From Clostridium gasigenes (GTDB lineage: Bacteria > Bacillota > Clostridia > Clostridiales > Clostridiaceae): DNA of 64,000 nt. The notes below the pieces were generated by a model. It was given only the letters and a program-made list of their open reading frames with translations, was not told the origin of the DNA and searched no databases. A program made the translations under genes and the position numbers. Below are positions 28,160-37,874 of the stretch, piece after piece (position 1 is the stretch's first letter; every line of letters starts with the position of its first letter). The stretch covers positions 62,001 through 126,000 of the forward strand of contig NZ_FNJM01000004.1 of the NCBI RefSeq assembly GCF_900104115.1, given 5' to 3'.

Positions 28160-28957
28160 ATGGGAGTTTCTATAGTTATTACATCGGGTAAAGGTGGAGT
28201 TGGAAAAACAACAACAACTGCTAATATTGGAACAGCACTCGCTGCACTTGGAAATAAAGTAGTAGTAGTAGATGGTGATACAGGTCTTAGAAATTTAGAT
28301 GTTTTACTAGGTCTAGAAAATAGAATAGTCTATACTATTGTGGATGTAATCGAAAATAGATGTAGACTTAAACAGGCTTTAATTAAAGACAAAAGATATC
28401 CAAGTCTTTGCTTATTACCAACAGCACAAACAAAGGATAAAGATGATATAAGCGCTCAAGATATGCTAAAGGTTATTAAAAATCTTAAAGAAGAATTTGA
28501 TTATGTAATAATAGATTCTCCAGCAGGAATAGAACAAGGTTTTGAAAATGCAGTTATTGGTGCTGATAAGGCTATCATTGTAGTTAATCCAGAAATAACT
28601 TCTGTTAGAGATGCAGATAGAGTTATAGGAAAGCTTGATGCTAAGGGGCTTGATGATCATGCAGTAATAATTAATAGATTAAACTATGAAATGACTCAAA
28701 GAGGAGATATGTTAGACATATCTGATATTATCGAAACATTATCAGTTGAGTTATTAGGGGTAGTTCCCGATGATAGAAATATAACGGTTTCAACAAACAA
28801 GGGAGAACCTATAGTCTTAGATGAAAATTCTAATTCGGGACAAGCATTTAGAAATATTGCTAAGAGATTAACCGGGATAGATGTTCCGTTAATGGATTTG
28901 AAAGAGCCAAGCGAAGGATTCTTTACATCGTTAAAGAAATTGTTTAAACGTAAGTAG
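28160..28957 (+). CDS. minD: Septum site-determining ATPase MinD
   Basis: The 265-residue ParA-type ATPase has the deviant Walker A SGKGGVGKTTTTANIG at 9-24, switch I DGDTGLRNLD and Walker B DYVIIDSPAGIE. The C-terminus ends in an amphipathic membrane-targeting helix (FFTSLKKLFKRK). ATP-bound MinD dimers sit on the membrane and recruit MinC. MinE releases them. Confidence 0.98.
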   Translation: MGVSIVITSGKGGVGKTTTTANIGTALAALGNKVVVVDGDTGLRNLDVLLGLENRIVYTIVDVIENRCRLKQALIKDKRYPSLCLLPTAQTKDKDDISAQDMLKVIKNLKEEFDYVIIDSPAGIEQGFENAVIGADKAIIVVNPEITSVRDADRVIGKLDAKGLDDHAVIINRLNYEMTQRGDMLDISDIIETLSVELLGVVPDDRNITVSTNKGEPIVLDENSNSGQAFRNIAKRLTGIDVPLMDLKEPSEGFFTSLKKLFKRK

Positions 28958-28971
28958 GGGGGTATAAAAGG

Positions 28972-29238
28972 GTGGAATTTTTTAAGAAATTTTCAAATAA
29001 ACCAACACCAAAAGAAGTTGCGAAAGATAGGCTAAAGTTAATACTAATACATGATAGGGGAGATTTACCTCAAGAAACCCTTGAAAAAATAAGAGTAGAG
29101 ATATTAGCAGTAATATCTAAGTATATAGAGATAGATGTTGATGATGTGGAAATAGCAGTAAGTAAATCAGAGTCAGTTGATGGAAATAGTCCTTCTCTAG
29201 TTGCAAATATTCCAATTAGGAATGTTAAGGGAAGATAA
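28972..29238 (+). CDS. minE: Cell division topological factor MinE
   Basis: The 88-residue protein has an N-terminal amphipathic helix (MEFFKKFSNKPTPKEVAKDR) and the anti-MinCD segment LKLILIHDRGDLP. The C-terminal dimerisation domain is KIRVEILAVISKYIEIDVDD. It stimulates MinD ATP hydrolysis and so drives Min oscillation. The start is GTG after an AGGGGGG ribosome binding site. Confidence 0.95.
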   Translation: MEFFKKFSNKPTPKEVAKDRLKLILIHDRGDLPQETLEKIRVEILAVISKYIEIDVDDVEIAVSKSESVDGNSPSLVANIPIRNVKGR

Positions 29239-29260
29239 AAGTGCTTTTGCACTTTTTTTT
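29237..29260 (+). terminator. Rho-independent terminator after minE
   Basis: AAAAGTGC and GCACTTTT pair over a TTTT loop and are followed by T-run. The stem begins in the stop codon of minE. Confidence 0.85.
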
Positions 29261-29367
29261 TATTCTTAAATTTTTATTAAATTTAGCTTATTTACTTAAT
29301 TTATTATAGTGAAATATTTGATTTTAGGATATAATAATTAGAGAGTAACAAAGGAGCGAGATGGATT

Positions 29368-30495
29368 ATGTTATCGAAATTTAAAATTAATTTTAAAATG
29401 TTAAGACAGCTAGATAAAACAGTGACAATTTCAATGGTATTATTAATACTTTTTGGTATTTTAAACATATATGTAGCTAGTAGAAGCGAGTATGGAACTA
29501 TGTTTTTAAAGAGACAACTTATATGGTTTGTAGTATCTATGGTTGCACTATATTTTATGATAGCTATAGATTATTCAGTATTTAAAGCATACACCCCTTT
29601 ATTTTATTGGGGATCTGTTGCATTACTTATATTAACTATGTTTATAGGAACAGATATAAATGGGGCAAGAGGTTGGATAAGATTAGGACCGGCATCTTTT
29701 CAGCCATCGGAGCTTGCGAAAATGGCTACAATAATGATGCTAGGAAAACAATTAGAAGATATGGATGGAACTATAAATGAGCTTAAAAACTTTATGAAAA
29801 TGGCATTTTATGCAGCAATACCAGCATTATTTATAGTTACACAGCCGGATATGGGAATGACAATGGTTTTATTTTTTATAGTATTAGGAATTTTCTTTGT
29901 AGGTGGATTAGATGTAAAGATACTAGGTGGTGGATTACTTTCACTACTATTAGTTGTTATATTGGTATGGAACTCAGGGTTAATTCAAGATTACCAAAAA
30001 AAGAGGCTTACATCATTTACAAATCCTGAGGCAGATAGTTCTGATACTGGATATCATCTAAGACAATCTTTAATAAGTATTGGATCAGGTGGATTTATAG
30101 GCGTTAGAAATCCTGTAGTTGGAAATAAAACAAGCGGATATGCAGCGCAATATGTACCAGAAGTACAAACTGATTTCATTTTTGCATCAATAGGAGAGCA
30201 ATGGGGAACACTTGGATGTATGTTTTTACTACTTCTATATGGAATGTTAATTTCTAAAATGGTAGCTATAGGAAGAACTGCAAAAGACAAATTTGGATCA
30301 ATAATATGTGTGGGACTAGTTGCCTATTTCTTATTTGCAATACTCCAAAACATAGGAATGACAATAGGGCTTATGGCAATTACAGGAATAACACTTCCTC
30401 TTATTAGTTATGGAGGAACATCATTGTTAACTACTGTTCTATCAGTTGGATTAGTAATTAATATTGGTATGAGACGAAAGAGAATATATTTCTAG
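29368..30495 (+). CDS. rodA: Rod-shape SEDS glycosyltransferase RodA
   Basis: The 375-residue protein has about ten membrane helices and SEDS family motifs: GARGWIRLGPASFQPSELAK near 98-117, the QPDMGMTMV segment near 158, and the C-terminal TLPLISYGGTSLL near 340. It polymerises glycan strands and works with PBP2 of the upstream operon. Its placement after minCDE and near the mre cluster supports RodA rather than FtsW or SpoVE. It has its own terminator. Confidence 0.92.
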   Translation: MLSKFKINFKMLRQLDKTVTISMVLLILFGILNIYVASRSEYGTMFLKRQLIWFVVSMVALYFMIAIDYSVFKAYTPLFYWGSVALLILTMFIGTDINGARGWIRLGPASFQPSELAKMATIMMLGKQLEDMDGTINELKNFMKMAFYAAIPALFIVTQPDMGMTMVLFFIVLGIFFVGGLDVKILGGGLLSLLLVVILVWNSGLIQDYQKKRLTSFTNPEADSSDTGYHLRQSLISIGSGGFIGVRNPVVGNKTSGYAAQYVPEVQTDFIFASIGEQWGTLGCMFLLLLYGMLISKMVAIGRTAKDKFGSIICVGLVAYFLFAILQNIGMTIGLMAITGITLPLISYGGTSLLTTVLSVGLVINIGMRRKRIYF

Positions 30496-30523
30496 TAATC
30501 TTGAAGAGTCTTAGGAAAAATCG

Positions 30524-30573
30524 AACAAATAAAGAGCTAAATAATCATATGATTATTTAGCTCTTTATTTGTT
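30524..30573. terminator. 50-bp perfect palindrome, probable bidirectional terminator
   Basis: The arms are perfect from AACAAATAAAGAGCTAAATA to its complement, 25 bp each with no spacer (centre CATATG). A T-rich tail follows, and the mirror A-rich tail precedes it. A half repeat (CTAGTAATCTTGAAGAGTCT) precedes it at 30492. Confidence 0.8.
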
Positions 30574-30718
30574 TTATAGAATCTAGAAGGTATAAGAAAT
30601 CTTCGGAAAATAACAAACTAAACTACTAATCTATCTTAAAAAAAATGACTAATATGTTCTAAAAATAGATAATGTTAAATATAATTTAATAATTACCTAA
30701 ATGCTTGGAGGGTTTTAA

Positions 30719-31411
30719 ATGGGAAGTTATGAAGAGGAATATAGAAAATATTATTCAAATACAAAAGCTAAATTGAATATTAAATCAGATAATAAATTAT
30801 CTATAAATGAATCAGATTTAGAAAAGGAAGGAATATTAGATTTAAACTCAGCTAAGGATATATACCCTAAAACAAACTATAATAATGGAGACAGCAATGT
30901 TTATAGCAAGGAAGAAAATAAAAGTAAGTACCTAGTGGAAGGTTGCCAAGAAAGAGAATCATGCAAAGGAACAGGAACTTATAGAGGAATAAATAATTAT
31001 AATAATTCAAACAGTTATAAATGGGGAGATGGATATAACGGGAAAAATTATTATGGTTATAATGGAGTACATGATTTAAATGGGAAGGTAGAGGAAAAAA
31101 ATCTGTTAGGGAAATGGGGAAATAGAATTATTTTTGAATTAGTACTAACAGTTGTATTATTTATTTGCGTAATAGGAATGAAAAGCTTGCCTTATAAAGA
31201 AGCAAAGACAGTGTATACAGCTTGCAAAGAAATAGTAAATAAAGATTTTGATTATAAAGAGTTTATAGAAGAGGTTAAAACAATTAATTTTATGGAAGAA
31301 ATAGATAAGATTAAAGTGAGTTTAAAAATAGATGAGGCTATAAAAACAAAATCAGAAGATGTTATAGACAGTAAATTAGATGATGAGACAACCTCTGATG
31401 AAGTTAATTAA
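30719..31411 (+). CDS. Single-pass membrane protein upstream of spoIVFB, function unknown
   Basis: The 230-residue protein has a hydrophilic N-terminal half rich in Asn, Tyr, Lys and Gly. One transmembrane helix lies at about residues 137-160 (IIFELVLTVVLFICVIGMKS) and a charged C-terminal tail of about 70 residues follows. Its place just before spoIVFB is where Bacillus spoIVFA lies. SpoIVFA is also a single-pass partner of the protease, but I see no LytM/M23 domain. A SpoIVFA-like role is therefore a guess from position and topology. The ribosome binding site is TGGAGGGT. Confidence 0.6.
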   Translation: MGSYEEEYRKYYSNTKAKLNIKSDNKLSINESDLEKEGILDLNSAKDIYPKTNYNNGDSNVYSKEENKSKYLVEGCQERESCKGTGTYRGINNYNNSNSYKWGDGYNGKNYYGYNGVHDLNGKVEEKNLLGKWGNRIIFELVLTVVLFICVIGMKSLPYKEAKTVYTACKEIVNKDFDYKEFIEEVKTINFMEEIDKIKVSLKIDEAIKTKSEDVIDSKLDDETTSDEVN

Positions 31412-31508
31412 AGTATAAATTAGTGTGGTCTATTGCAAACTGATGTATTTGAAAGTAGATTGTAATTTTATAAGACATAAGCATTTATCAATTTTTAGGG
31501 AGATATAA

Positions 31509-32369
31509 ATGAATAAAAAGACAAAAATATTTATAGCAGAAATAGTTTTGATTAGTATAATTTGTAGCTATAACAATATTTTTTTGTTAGCATTTTTATG
31601 GGTAATTTTGCATGAATTAAGTCATATGATAGTAGCTAGTTTAATAGGCTGTAAATTTAATAATATACAATTGCATATATTTGGTGCAAAAGCAGAACTG
31701 CTAGATTTAGAGGAATTTACAGATAAAAAGAAACTACTAATATATATAGCTGGTCCGGCATTTAATGGTATTATGGCTATAATACTTTTTATTATAGGAT
31801 TAAATATAAAATCCTTTATAATAAATGAAAGTATAAATTTAAACATTGGGCTAGTATTTTTTAATTTATTGCCAGCATATCCCTTAGATGGTTCAAGGAT
31901 TTATGAAATATTATTATCAAAAAGGATGTTGTATAAAAAAGCACAAAAAATAATGAGTATAGTTAGTTATTGTATGGCGGCATTTTGCTTTGCTACAGCC
32001 GTAGTAGGACTTATATTTCTACATAAATTTAATATCAGTAGTGTTATAGCTGGTATTATAATTATTTATATTACTAAATGCGAAAGCAGAGATACTATGT
32101 ATATTATTATGGGAAACATAGTTAAGAAAAGAAAGTCATTAATTAAAAATAATTATATTGATAATAAAACTTTATCTGTATACTATAAGAATGGACTTGT
32201 TAATGTTTTAGGATTAGTAGATAGAAATAAATTTAATACCTTTTATGTATTAGATGAAGAAATGAAGCTTCTTTACATATTGAATGAAGATGAGTTAATA
32301 GAAGCATTGAAAATTCATGGAAATATAACATTGCAGGAATATATAAAAGAAAGACATGGGAGTTTGTAA
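31509..32369 (+). CDS. spoIVFB: Stage IV sporulation intramembrane metalloprotease SpoIVFB
   Basis: The 286-residue site-2 protease has HELSH at 35-39 (zinc site with catalytic Glu) within the first hydrophobic region. The second metal motif is NLLPAYPLDGSRI near 113. Several further membrane helices and a C-terminal CBS-like soluble part (NGLVNVLGLVDRNKFNTFYV) follow. SpoIVFB cleaves pro-sigma-K in the mother cell during sporulation. The family also includes non-sporulation M50 proteases, but the length and the CBS-like tail fit SpoIVFB. Confidence 0.85.
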   Translation: MNKKTKIFIAEIVLISIICSYNNIFLLAFLWVILHELSHMIVASLIGCKFNNIQLHIFGAKAELLDLEEFTDKKKLLIYIAGPAFNGIMAIILFIIGLNIKSFIINESINLNIGLVFFNLLPAYPLDGSRIYEILLSKRMLYKKAQKIMSIVSYCMAAFCFATAVVGLIFLHKFNISSVIAGIIIIYITKCESRDTMYIIMGNIVKKRKSLIKNNYIDNKTLSVYYKNGLVNVLGLVDRNKFNTFYVLDEEMKLLYILNEDELIEALKIHGNITLQEYIKERHGSL

Positions 32370-32372
32370 TTC

Positions 32373-32464
32373 ATTTAAGAAGTTTTAAAAAAATAATGGA
32401 ATACACTAGTTTAATTTGCACTATACGTCGCAGATTGGCTTGTTATTTTATTTAAATGCCTTAC
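32373..32464. repeat. Dispersed palindromic intergenic repeat (long copy)
   Basis: TTTAAGAAGTTTTAAAAAAA then TAATGG opens it, and GGCTTGTTATTTTATTTAAA then TGCCTTAC closes it. The central segment with CTATACGTCG is not shared with other copies. Confidence 0.55.
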
Positions 32465-32558
32465 TTTTGAATAAGATATATGCTAAAATAGTTAGGGTAT
32501 TAAAGAAGTATAGAAATATACTTCTTTTTTAATTGGAAGACATATAGGAGGAACTTAA

Positions 32559-34412
32559 ATGAATAAAATTACAGATAATATTTTACATAAGGTTGAAAAG
32601 CCAGCTAGATATGTTGGTGGAGAAATGAATCAAACAATTAAGAATATAGATGAAGTTGACATAAGGTTTGCTTTTTGTTTTCCAGATGTTTATGAAGTTG
32701 GAATGTCACATTTAGGAACAAGAATACTTTATCACGTAATAAATCAAAGACAAGATACTTATTGTGAAAGAGTATTTACTCCATGGCCAGATATGGAACA
32801 ACAATTAAGAATGAATAATATTTCATTATACGCACTAGAAAGTAAAGACCCTTTATCAAAGTTTGATATTTTAGGGTTTACACTTCAGTACGAATTGAGT
32901 TATACAAATATATTAAATATGCTAAACTTATCAGGAATAACTATAAGAGCTTCAGAAAGAGGCGAAGAAGAGCCTATAATTATGGCTGGTGGGCCATGTG
33001 CTTATAACCCTGAGCCTTTATATGATATAGTAGATTTCTTTGAACTTGGTGAAGGTGAAGAAATAATGAATGAAGTTTTAGATATTTATAAAAAATATCA
33101 AAACAAGGGTAAAAAGAAAGAATTCTTAAGAGCAATATCAAAGTTAGGTGGAGTTTATGTACCTTCCCTTTATGATGTTACTTATAATGAAGATGGCACT
33201 ATAAAAGAATTTACACCAAAGTATGATGATGTGCCTAAAACTGTTAAAAAGAGAATAGTTACAGATTTAGATAGCGTACAATTTCCAAGTGAGATGATAG
33301 TACCGTACACAGAAATAATACATGATAGAATAGTTTTAGAAACAGCTAGAGGATGTACAAATGGATGTAGATTCTGTCAGGCTGGTATGATATATAGACC
33401 AGTTAGAGAAAAAACTAGGGAAACATTACTTAAGCAAGCAAGAGACCTTGTAAATGAAACTGGATATAAAGAAATATCACTTGCGTCATTAAGTATTTGT
33501 GATCACTCTGATATACAAAATATAGTTGCAGATTTAATTAACGAACATAGTAGCAAAAATATTGGAGTTGCACTACCTTCAATAAGGGTAGATGCTTTTT
33601 CTGTTGATTTAATAAAGGAAATTCAAAAGGTTAGAAAAACTGGATTAACTTTTGCACCAGAAGCTGGATCTCAAAGAATGAGAGATATAATAAATAAAGG
33701 ATTAACAGAAGAAAAAATCTTGGAAGCTGCAGAAAGTGCTTTTAGATCAGGATGGAGTACCCTTAAGCTTTACTTTATGATTGGATTACCATATGAAGAA
33801 TTATCAGATGCTACTGGTATTGGAGAGCTTGCTCAAAAAATAGCAGATATTTATTATTCAATTCCAAAGGCAGAAAGAAATAAAGGATTAAAAATTAATG
33901 TTAGTACTTCAATATTAATACCAAAGGCATTTACACCATTCCAATGGGCTGCAATGGCAAGACCAGAAGAGATCCAAGAGAGAATAAGTGCAGTTCGTGA
34001 TGCTATAAAATCAATGGCTATAAACTATAAATACCATTCACAAAAGACTTCATTTATGGAATCTGTATTTGCAAGAGGAGATAGAAGAGTTTGTGATGTA
34101 TTAATTAAAGCTTATGAAAATGGCGCTAAATTTGATGGGTGGTCAGAATACTTTAATTATCATATATGGGAAGAGGCAATGGAAGAATGTGGGTTAGATC
34201 CAGAATTTTATGTTTATAGAGAAAGAAGCTACGAAGAAGTACTTCCTTGGGACTTTATAGAAATAGGAGTAACTAAAAAATATCTTCAGCAAGAAAATGA
34301 AAAAGCTAAGAGAGTAGAACTTACAAAAAACTGTATAGAAGGCTGTACTGGTTGTGGAGTTAATGTAAGCTTTAAAGAAGGGGAGTGTTTTCAAGGTGCG
34401 TTACGTAATTAA
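32559..34412 (+). CDS. TIGR03960-type radical SAM protein with B12-binding-like N-terminus
   Basis: The 617-residue protein has an N-terminal B12-binding-like Rossmann part (FAFCFPDVYEVGMSHLGTRI, then MAGGPCAYNPEPLYDIVDFF). The radical SAM core has the CTNGCRFC cluster motif with Cys266, Cys270 and Cys273. A C-terminal CIEGCTGCG motif may bind a second metal site. The family is widespread in Firmicutes beside rng and rplU, but its reaction is not established. It overlaps the next gene (TIGR03936 type) by 17 bases. In other genomes these two are often fused, so they act together. Confidence 0.9.
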   Translation: MNKITDNILHKVEKPARYVGGEMNQTIKNIDEVDIRFAFCFPDVYEVGMSHLGTRILYHVINQRQDTYCERVFTPWPDMEQQLRMNNISLYALESKDPLSKFDILGFTLQYELSYTNILNMLNLSGITIRASERGEEEPIIMAGGPCAYNPEPLYDIVDFFELGEGEEIMNEVLDIYKKYQNKGKKKEFLRAISKLGGVYVPSLYDVTYNEDGTIKEFTPKYDDVPKTVKKRIVTDLDSVQFPSEMIVPYTEIIHDRIVLETARGCTNGCRFCQAGMIYRPVREKTRETLLKQARDLVNETGYKEISLASLSICDHSDIQNIVADLINEHSSKNIGVALPSIRVDAFSVDLIKEIQKVRKTGLTFAPEAGSQRMRDIINKGLTEEKILEAAESAFRSGWSTLKLYFMIGLPYEELSDATGIGELAQKIADIYYSIPKAERNKGLKINVSTSILIPKAFTPFQWAAMARPEEIQERISAVRDAIKSMAINYKYHSQKTSFMESVFARGDRRVCDVLIKAYENGAKFDGWSEYFNYHIWEEAMEECGLDPEFYVYRERSYEEVLPWDFIEIGVTKKYLQQENEKAKRVELTKNCIEGCTGCGVNVSFKEGECFQGALRN

Positions 34413-35100
34413 GTATACTAAAGGTGCTGATATAAAATTTATATCTCATTTAGATTTAATGAGAATAATACAAAGAATTATAAGAAGAACAGATATACCA
34501 ATAAAGTATTCAAAGGGATTTAATCCTCATATGGCTATATCTATAGCTCAACCACTATCTGTGGGAGTATATTCAGATGGTGAATATATGGATATTGTTT
34601 TAGATGGAGAATTAAACGAAAATGAAATAATTGAGAAATTAAATGAAAAAACAGTTAGAGGAATTAGATTTCTTGAAGCTAAGAAGGTTAGAGAAGTGTT
34701 AGAAGGCGAAAAGAAACTTCCTCAAGCAATGGCGCTTTTAGATGCAGTTAGATGCACAATAAAAATGCCTATTTCATCAGAAGAAGGTATTGCAAAGAAA
34801 GTAGAAGAAATATTAGCACAAGAATCTTGGGTAACAATGAAAAAGAGTAAGAAGGGTCCTAAAGAAGCTGATATAAGACCCTTTGTTAAGGATATTAAGT
34901 GTTATGTTGAAAGTGGTAATTTAGTAATAAATACATTAATTGCCACAGGAAGCCGTGAACATTTATCACCTGATCTTTTAGCAAGATATATAAAAAGTAA
35001 CATTGAAAATGTAATAGAAGATGAATTTATAGATATAAAAAGAGAAGAAATGTATGTGTTAAGAGATGAAGAATACATTCCTCTTTATAAAAGTATATAG
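34396..35100 (+). CDS. TIGR03936-family (DUF2344) radical SAM-linked protein
   Basis: The 234-residue protein starts MRYVIKYTKGADIKFISHLD and has RTDIPIKYSKGFNPHMAISI and LSVGVYSDGEYMDIVLDG, which are the DUF2344 hallmarks. Its function is unknown, but it is always coupled to the upstream radical SAM protein and is sometimes its C-terminal domain. It starts at a GTG inside the upstream gene, 11 bases after a GGGGAG ribosome binding site. Confidence 0.88.
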   Translation: MRYVIKYTKGADIKFISHLDLMRIIQRIIRRTDIPIKYSKGFNPHMAISIAQPLSVGVYSDGEYMDIVLDGELNENEIIEKLNEKTVRGIRFLEAKKVREVLEGEKKLPQAMALLDAVRCTIKMPISSEEGIAKKVEEILAQESWVTMKKSKKGPKEADIRPFVKDIKCYVESGNLVINTLIATGSREHLSPDLLARYIKSNIENVIEDEFIDIKREEMYVLRDEEYIPLYKSI

Positions 35101-35111
35101 GAAGTGTTAGC

Positions 35112-36560
35112 ATGAGAGATATATTTATTGAAAGAGGAAAAAACCTTTTAAGGGTAGCTATAAAGGAAAAAACAATTTTAACAGAATGCTTTGTAGAAGA
35201 ATGTTCCAAGGAACCCCAAATAGGTGAAATATACAAGGGCAGAGTAAAAACTATACTTCCAGGTATTAATTCTATATTTGTAGATATAGGATTAAAAAAA
35301 GAAGGATATATGTATTTAAGTAATGAAATTAAAAGCCAAGGTATAAAAAAAGGACAGGAAATTTTAGTTGAAATAGTAAAAGAACCATTAGGTAGTAAAG
35401 GTGCTAAGTTAACTAATAAAGTGAGTATACCTGGAAGTTTTATGGTTTTATCATTAGGTGGAAAAGGCATTACATTCTCAAAAAGAATAAGTAATAGTGA
35501 AGCAAAAGAAAAAATAGAAGAATTTATAAAACCTATTGATGGTTTAGAAGTAACTATAAGAACTGATGCTGTATCAGCATCAAAAGAAGATATGTTATGT
35601 GAACTACAAACTCTTTTAGAAGAAGTACGTGGGCTTGAAAGAAAACTTAATTATAGTTTAAACATTGGTAAGATCTATGGCGATAATTTAATATTAAACA
35701 AAATATTAAGAGAAAATTTAGGTAATAACACTAATATTGTAGTAGATAATGAAGAAGATTTTAAAGATATAAAAGAGGCAGTTAATAAAAAAGAAAATAT
35801 AAATATAAGTTTATTTAATGAAAGCAGAAGTCTTTTTGATTATTATGGAATAGAAAAAGAAATAATTAAACTTAGACATAATAAAGTTAACTTAAATTGC
35901 GGAGGAAGTATTGTAATAGATAAAACTGAAGCAATGAACGTTATAGATGTTAATACAGGTAAAAATACTAAAGGTAGATCTTTTGATAAAATAATTTTAG
36001 AAACAAATCTAGAAGCTGCTAAAGAGATAGGTAGACAAATAATGCTTAGAAACTTAAGTGGTATTATAGTAATTGATTTTATAGATATGAGAGATTTTTC
36101 TCATAAAGCAATTGTAATGAATGCTTTAAAAGAAGCTCTAAGTCCAGATAAAGGAAATATAAAAATATTTCCATTTACAGAACTTGATTTAGTTCAAATA
36201 GCTAGAAAAAGAAGAGGGAAATCTATTTATGATTATTTAGAAGAACCTTGTTTAAGGTGTAAGGGAAATGGAGAAGTTCTTAAAATTTCTTACATAGAAA
36301 ATTTATTGAGAAATGAAATTATAAAATCAAATATAGATAACGCTATAGAAGACTTCTATATTGAATTAGATAAAAACTATGAAGAAATAGTAACTGGAGA
36401 TTTATTTAATTTTCTAAGAAATATTGAGGGGTTAAATAAGGAAATATATCTAAATTTCGCTTGTGGAATTGAAGGGTATAAAATAGAACCTTTGATTTTT
36501 CAAAGTCAAAAAGAAAACCTTAAAAATTTCAAAATAAAAGGTTATGAAAAATGCGAATAA
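35112..36560 (+). CDS. rng: Ribonuclease G/E family endoribonuclease
   Basis: The 482-residue protein has an S1 domain at about 35-120 (GEIYKGRVKTILPGINSIFV), an RNase H-like part, and the DNase I-like catalytic core. The metal-binding Asp pair is in AMNVIDVNTGKN and IVIDFIDMRD. The Zn-link CLRCKGNG lies near residue 385. It cuts single-stranded AU-rich RNA and takes part in rRNA and mRNA processing. It is RNase G-like in length, with no long RNase E scaffold tail. It sits 12 bases after the DUF2344 gene and upstream of rplU. Confidence 0.92.
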   Translation: MRDIFIERGKNLLRVAIKEKTILTECFVEECSKEPQIGEIYKGRVKTILPGINSIFVDIGLKKEGYMYLSNEIKSQGIKKGQEILVEIVKEPLGSKGAKLTNKVSIPGSFMVLSLGGKGITFSKRISNSEAKEKIEEFIKPIDGLEVTIRTDAVSASKEDMLCELQTLLEEVRGLERKLNYSLNIGKIYGDNLILNKILRENLGNNTNIVVDNEEDFKDIKEAVNKKENINISLFNESRSLFDYYGIEKEIIKLRHNKVNLNCGGSIVIDKTEAMNVIDVNTGKNTKGRSFDKIILETNLEAAKEIGRQIMLRNLSGIIVIDFIDMRDFSHKAIVMNALKEALSPDKGNIKIFPFTELDLVQIARKRRGKSIYDYLEEPCLRCKGNGEVLKISYIENLLRNEIIKSNIDNAIEDFYIELDKNYEEIVTGDLFNFLRNIEGLNKEIYLNFACGIEGYKIEPLIFQSQKENLKNFKIKGYEKCE

Positions 36561-36565
36561 ACTTC

Positions 36566-36595
36566 TTTACAAATACTATGTTAATATGATAAAAT
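36566..36595 (+). promoter_or_regulatory. Promoter of the rplU-prp-rpmA operon
   Basis: TTTACA at 36566-36571 and TAAAAT at 36590-36595, spacer 18 bases, immediately before the L21 leader. Confidence 0.6.
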
Positions 36596-36597
36596 GG

Positions 36598-36680
36598 CAG
36601 ATGTAAACCGCACATATGAGGTTTTTAAAGAAACAAAGTTTAGAACTTTGTACCTCGGTTGGCGAGACCGTTATGAGGAG
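36598..36680 (+). promoter_or_regulatory. Ribosomal protein L21 leader
   Basis: The leader contains AAACCGCACATATGAGGTTT, then an AAAGTTTAGAACTTT hairpin, then TACCTCGGTTGGCGAGACCG and the ribosome binding site GAGGAGGTG. This order and sequence match the Firmicute L21 leader family, which is proposed to bind L21 and control the rplU operon by feedback. Confidence 0.8.
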
Positions 36681-36688
36681 GTGTTTTA

Positions 36689-37000
36689 ATGTACGCAGTA
36701 GTAAAGACAGGTGGAAAGCAATTCAGAGTTTCTGTAGGTGACGTATTATTCGTTGAAAAATTAATTGCTGAGGTAGACTCAACAGTTGAATTAACTGAAA
36801 TATTAGCTGTTTCAAATGGTGAAACTTTAACAGTTGGGAAGCCAATGGTTGAAGGTGCTAAAGTTTTAGCTAAGGTTGTTGCTCAAGGAAAAGCTAAGAA
36901 AGTAATTGTTTTTAAGTATAAGAGAAAGAAAGATTACAGAAGAAAAAATGGACATAGACAACCATATACTAAGATATTAATTGAAAAAATCGAAGCTTAA
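36689..37000 (+). CDS. rplU: 50S ribosomal protein L21
   Basis: The 103-residue protein opens [18 protein letters not shown] and ends with the [20 protein letters not shown] basic motif, full length for L21. It binds 23S rRNA near L20. It is first in the conserved rplU-prp-rpmA operon and is preceded by an L21 leader. Confidence 0.99.
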   Translation: MYAVVKTGGKQFRVSVGDVLFVEKLIAEVDSTVELTEILAVSNGETLTVGKPMVEGAKVLAKVVAQGKAKKVIVFKYKRKKDYRRKNGHRQPYTKILIEKIEA

Positions 37001-37005
37001 TTATT

Positions 37006-37392
37006 ATGATTAAAGTAACGATATTTCAAAAAGATAATATTTCTTATGGATTTAAGATAAAAGGTCATGCCTTATCTAGAGAACAGATGGAAAGTGAAAC
37101 AGGTGATGTATATGACTTGATTTGCAATTCAGTATCTGTATTATCTCAAAGTGCTGTTATAGGCCTTACGGAAGTTTTAAAACTACCAATAAAGTATGAT
37201 ACTGAAGATGGATTCTTACATATGAATTTATTTAATCTTAAAGAAGAAGAAGTTAAGAGTGCGCAAATTTTACTTTTAACCTTTGAAAAAAGTTTGGAAA
37301 GTGTAATTATGTCTCTTAAATCTAGTTTTGGAAAAAACAAATGTAATGAATATATAAAATTATTTAAAAAGGAGGTGCAAGATATATGTTAA
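37006..37392 (+). CDS. prp: Ribosomal-processing cysteine protease Prp
   Basis: The 128-residue protein has the His/Cys dyad of the family: FKIKGHA (His near residue 20) and [14 protein letters not shown] (Cys near 39). Prp removes the N-terminal extension of L27 in Firmicutes. Both partners are here: the next gene encodes L27 with that extension. The stop codon overlaps the rpmA start region, showing coupling. Confidence 0.93.
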   Translation: MIKVTIFQKDNISYGFKIKGHALSREQMESETGDVYDLICNSVSVLSQSAVIGLTEVLKLPIKYDTEDGFLHMNLFNLKEEEVKSAQILLLTFEKSLESVIMSLKSSFGKNKCNEYIKLFKKEVQDIC

Positions 37393-37697
37393 TGATGAAC
37401 CTTCAATTATTTGCCCACAAAAAAGGGGTAGGTAGCTCAAGGAATGGTAGAGATTCACATTCAAAGAGATTAGGATCTAAGGCTGCAGACGGAGAATTCG
37501 TTTTAGCTGGAAATATTCTATATAGACAAAGAGGAACTAAGATTCACCCTGGTACTAATGTAGGTAGAGGTGGAGATGATACTTTGTTTGCTACTGAAGA
37601 TGGAATCGTAAGATTCGAAAGATTGGGTAGAGACAAGAAAAAGGTTAGCATTTACCCTGTAAGTGTTGAAGAAATAGTGGAAAAGATAGCTGAATAA
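37386..37697 (+). CDS. rpmA: 50S ribosomal protein L27 with cleavable N-terminal extension
   Basis: The 103-residue precursor begins [20 protein letters not shown]. Prp is known to cut after the NLQLFA-type motif, which here leaves mature L27 starting HKKG at the residue that reaches the peptidyl-transferase centre. The rest is standard L27. Three ATG codons (37386, 37392, 37395) are in frame. The AGGAGGTG at 37371-37378 best suits the first, but all give the same mature protein. Confidence 0.98.
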   Translation: MLMMNLQLFAHKKGVGSSRNGRDSHSKRLGSKAADGEFVLAGNILYRQRGTKIHPGTNVGRGGDDTLFATEDGIVRFERLGRDKKKVSIYPVSVEEIVEKIAE

Positions 37698-37710
37698 TTA
37701 TATTTTTCAT

Positions 37711-37738
37711 AAAGCACCCTACACTAGGGTGCTTTTTA
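37711..37738 (+). terminator. Rho-independent terminator after rpmA
   Basis: AAAGCACCCTA pairs with TAGGGTGCTTT over a CAC loop and ends in TTT. Confidence 0.92.
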
Positions 37739-37874
37739 TGTTAAAAAGATAAAAAGTAATAATGCAAAATTTCTTTTTTTATTTATGTTATTATAAATAT
37801 TGATAAGTAATGCAATAATATAAGATATAACATTAATTAAAATAAAAAATTTACAAAAAAGGATAGGTGATCAT

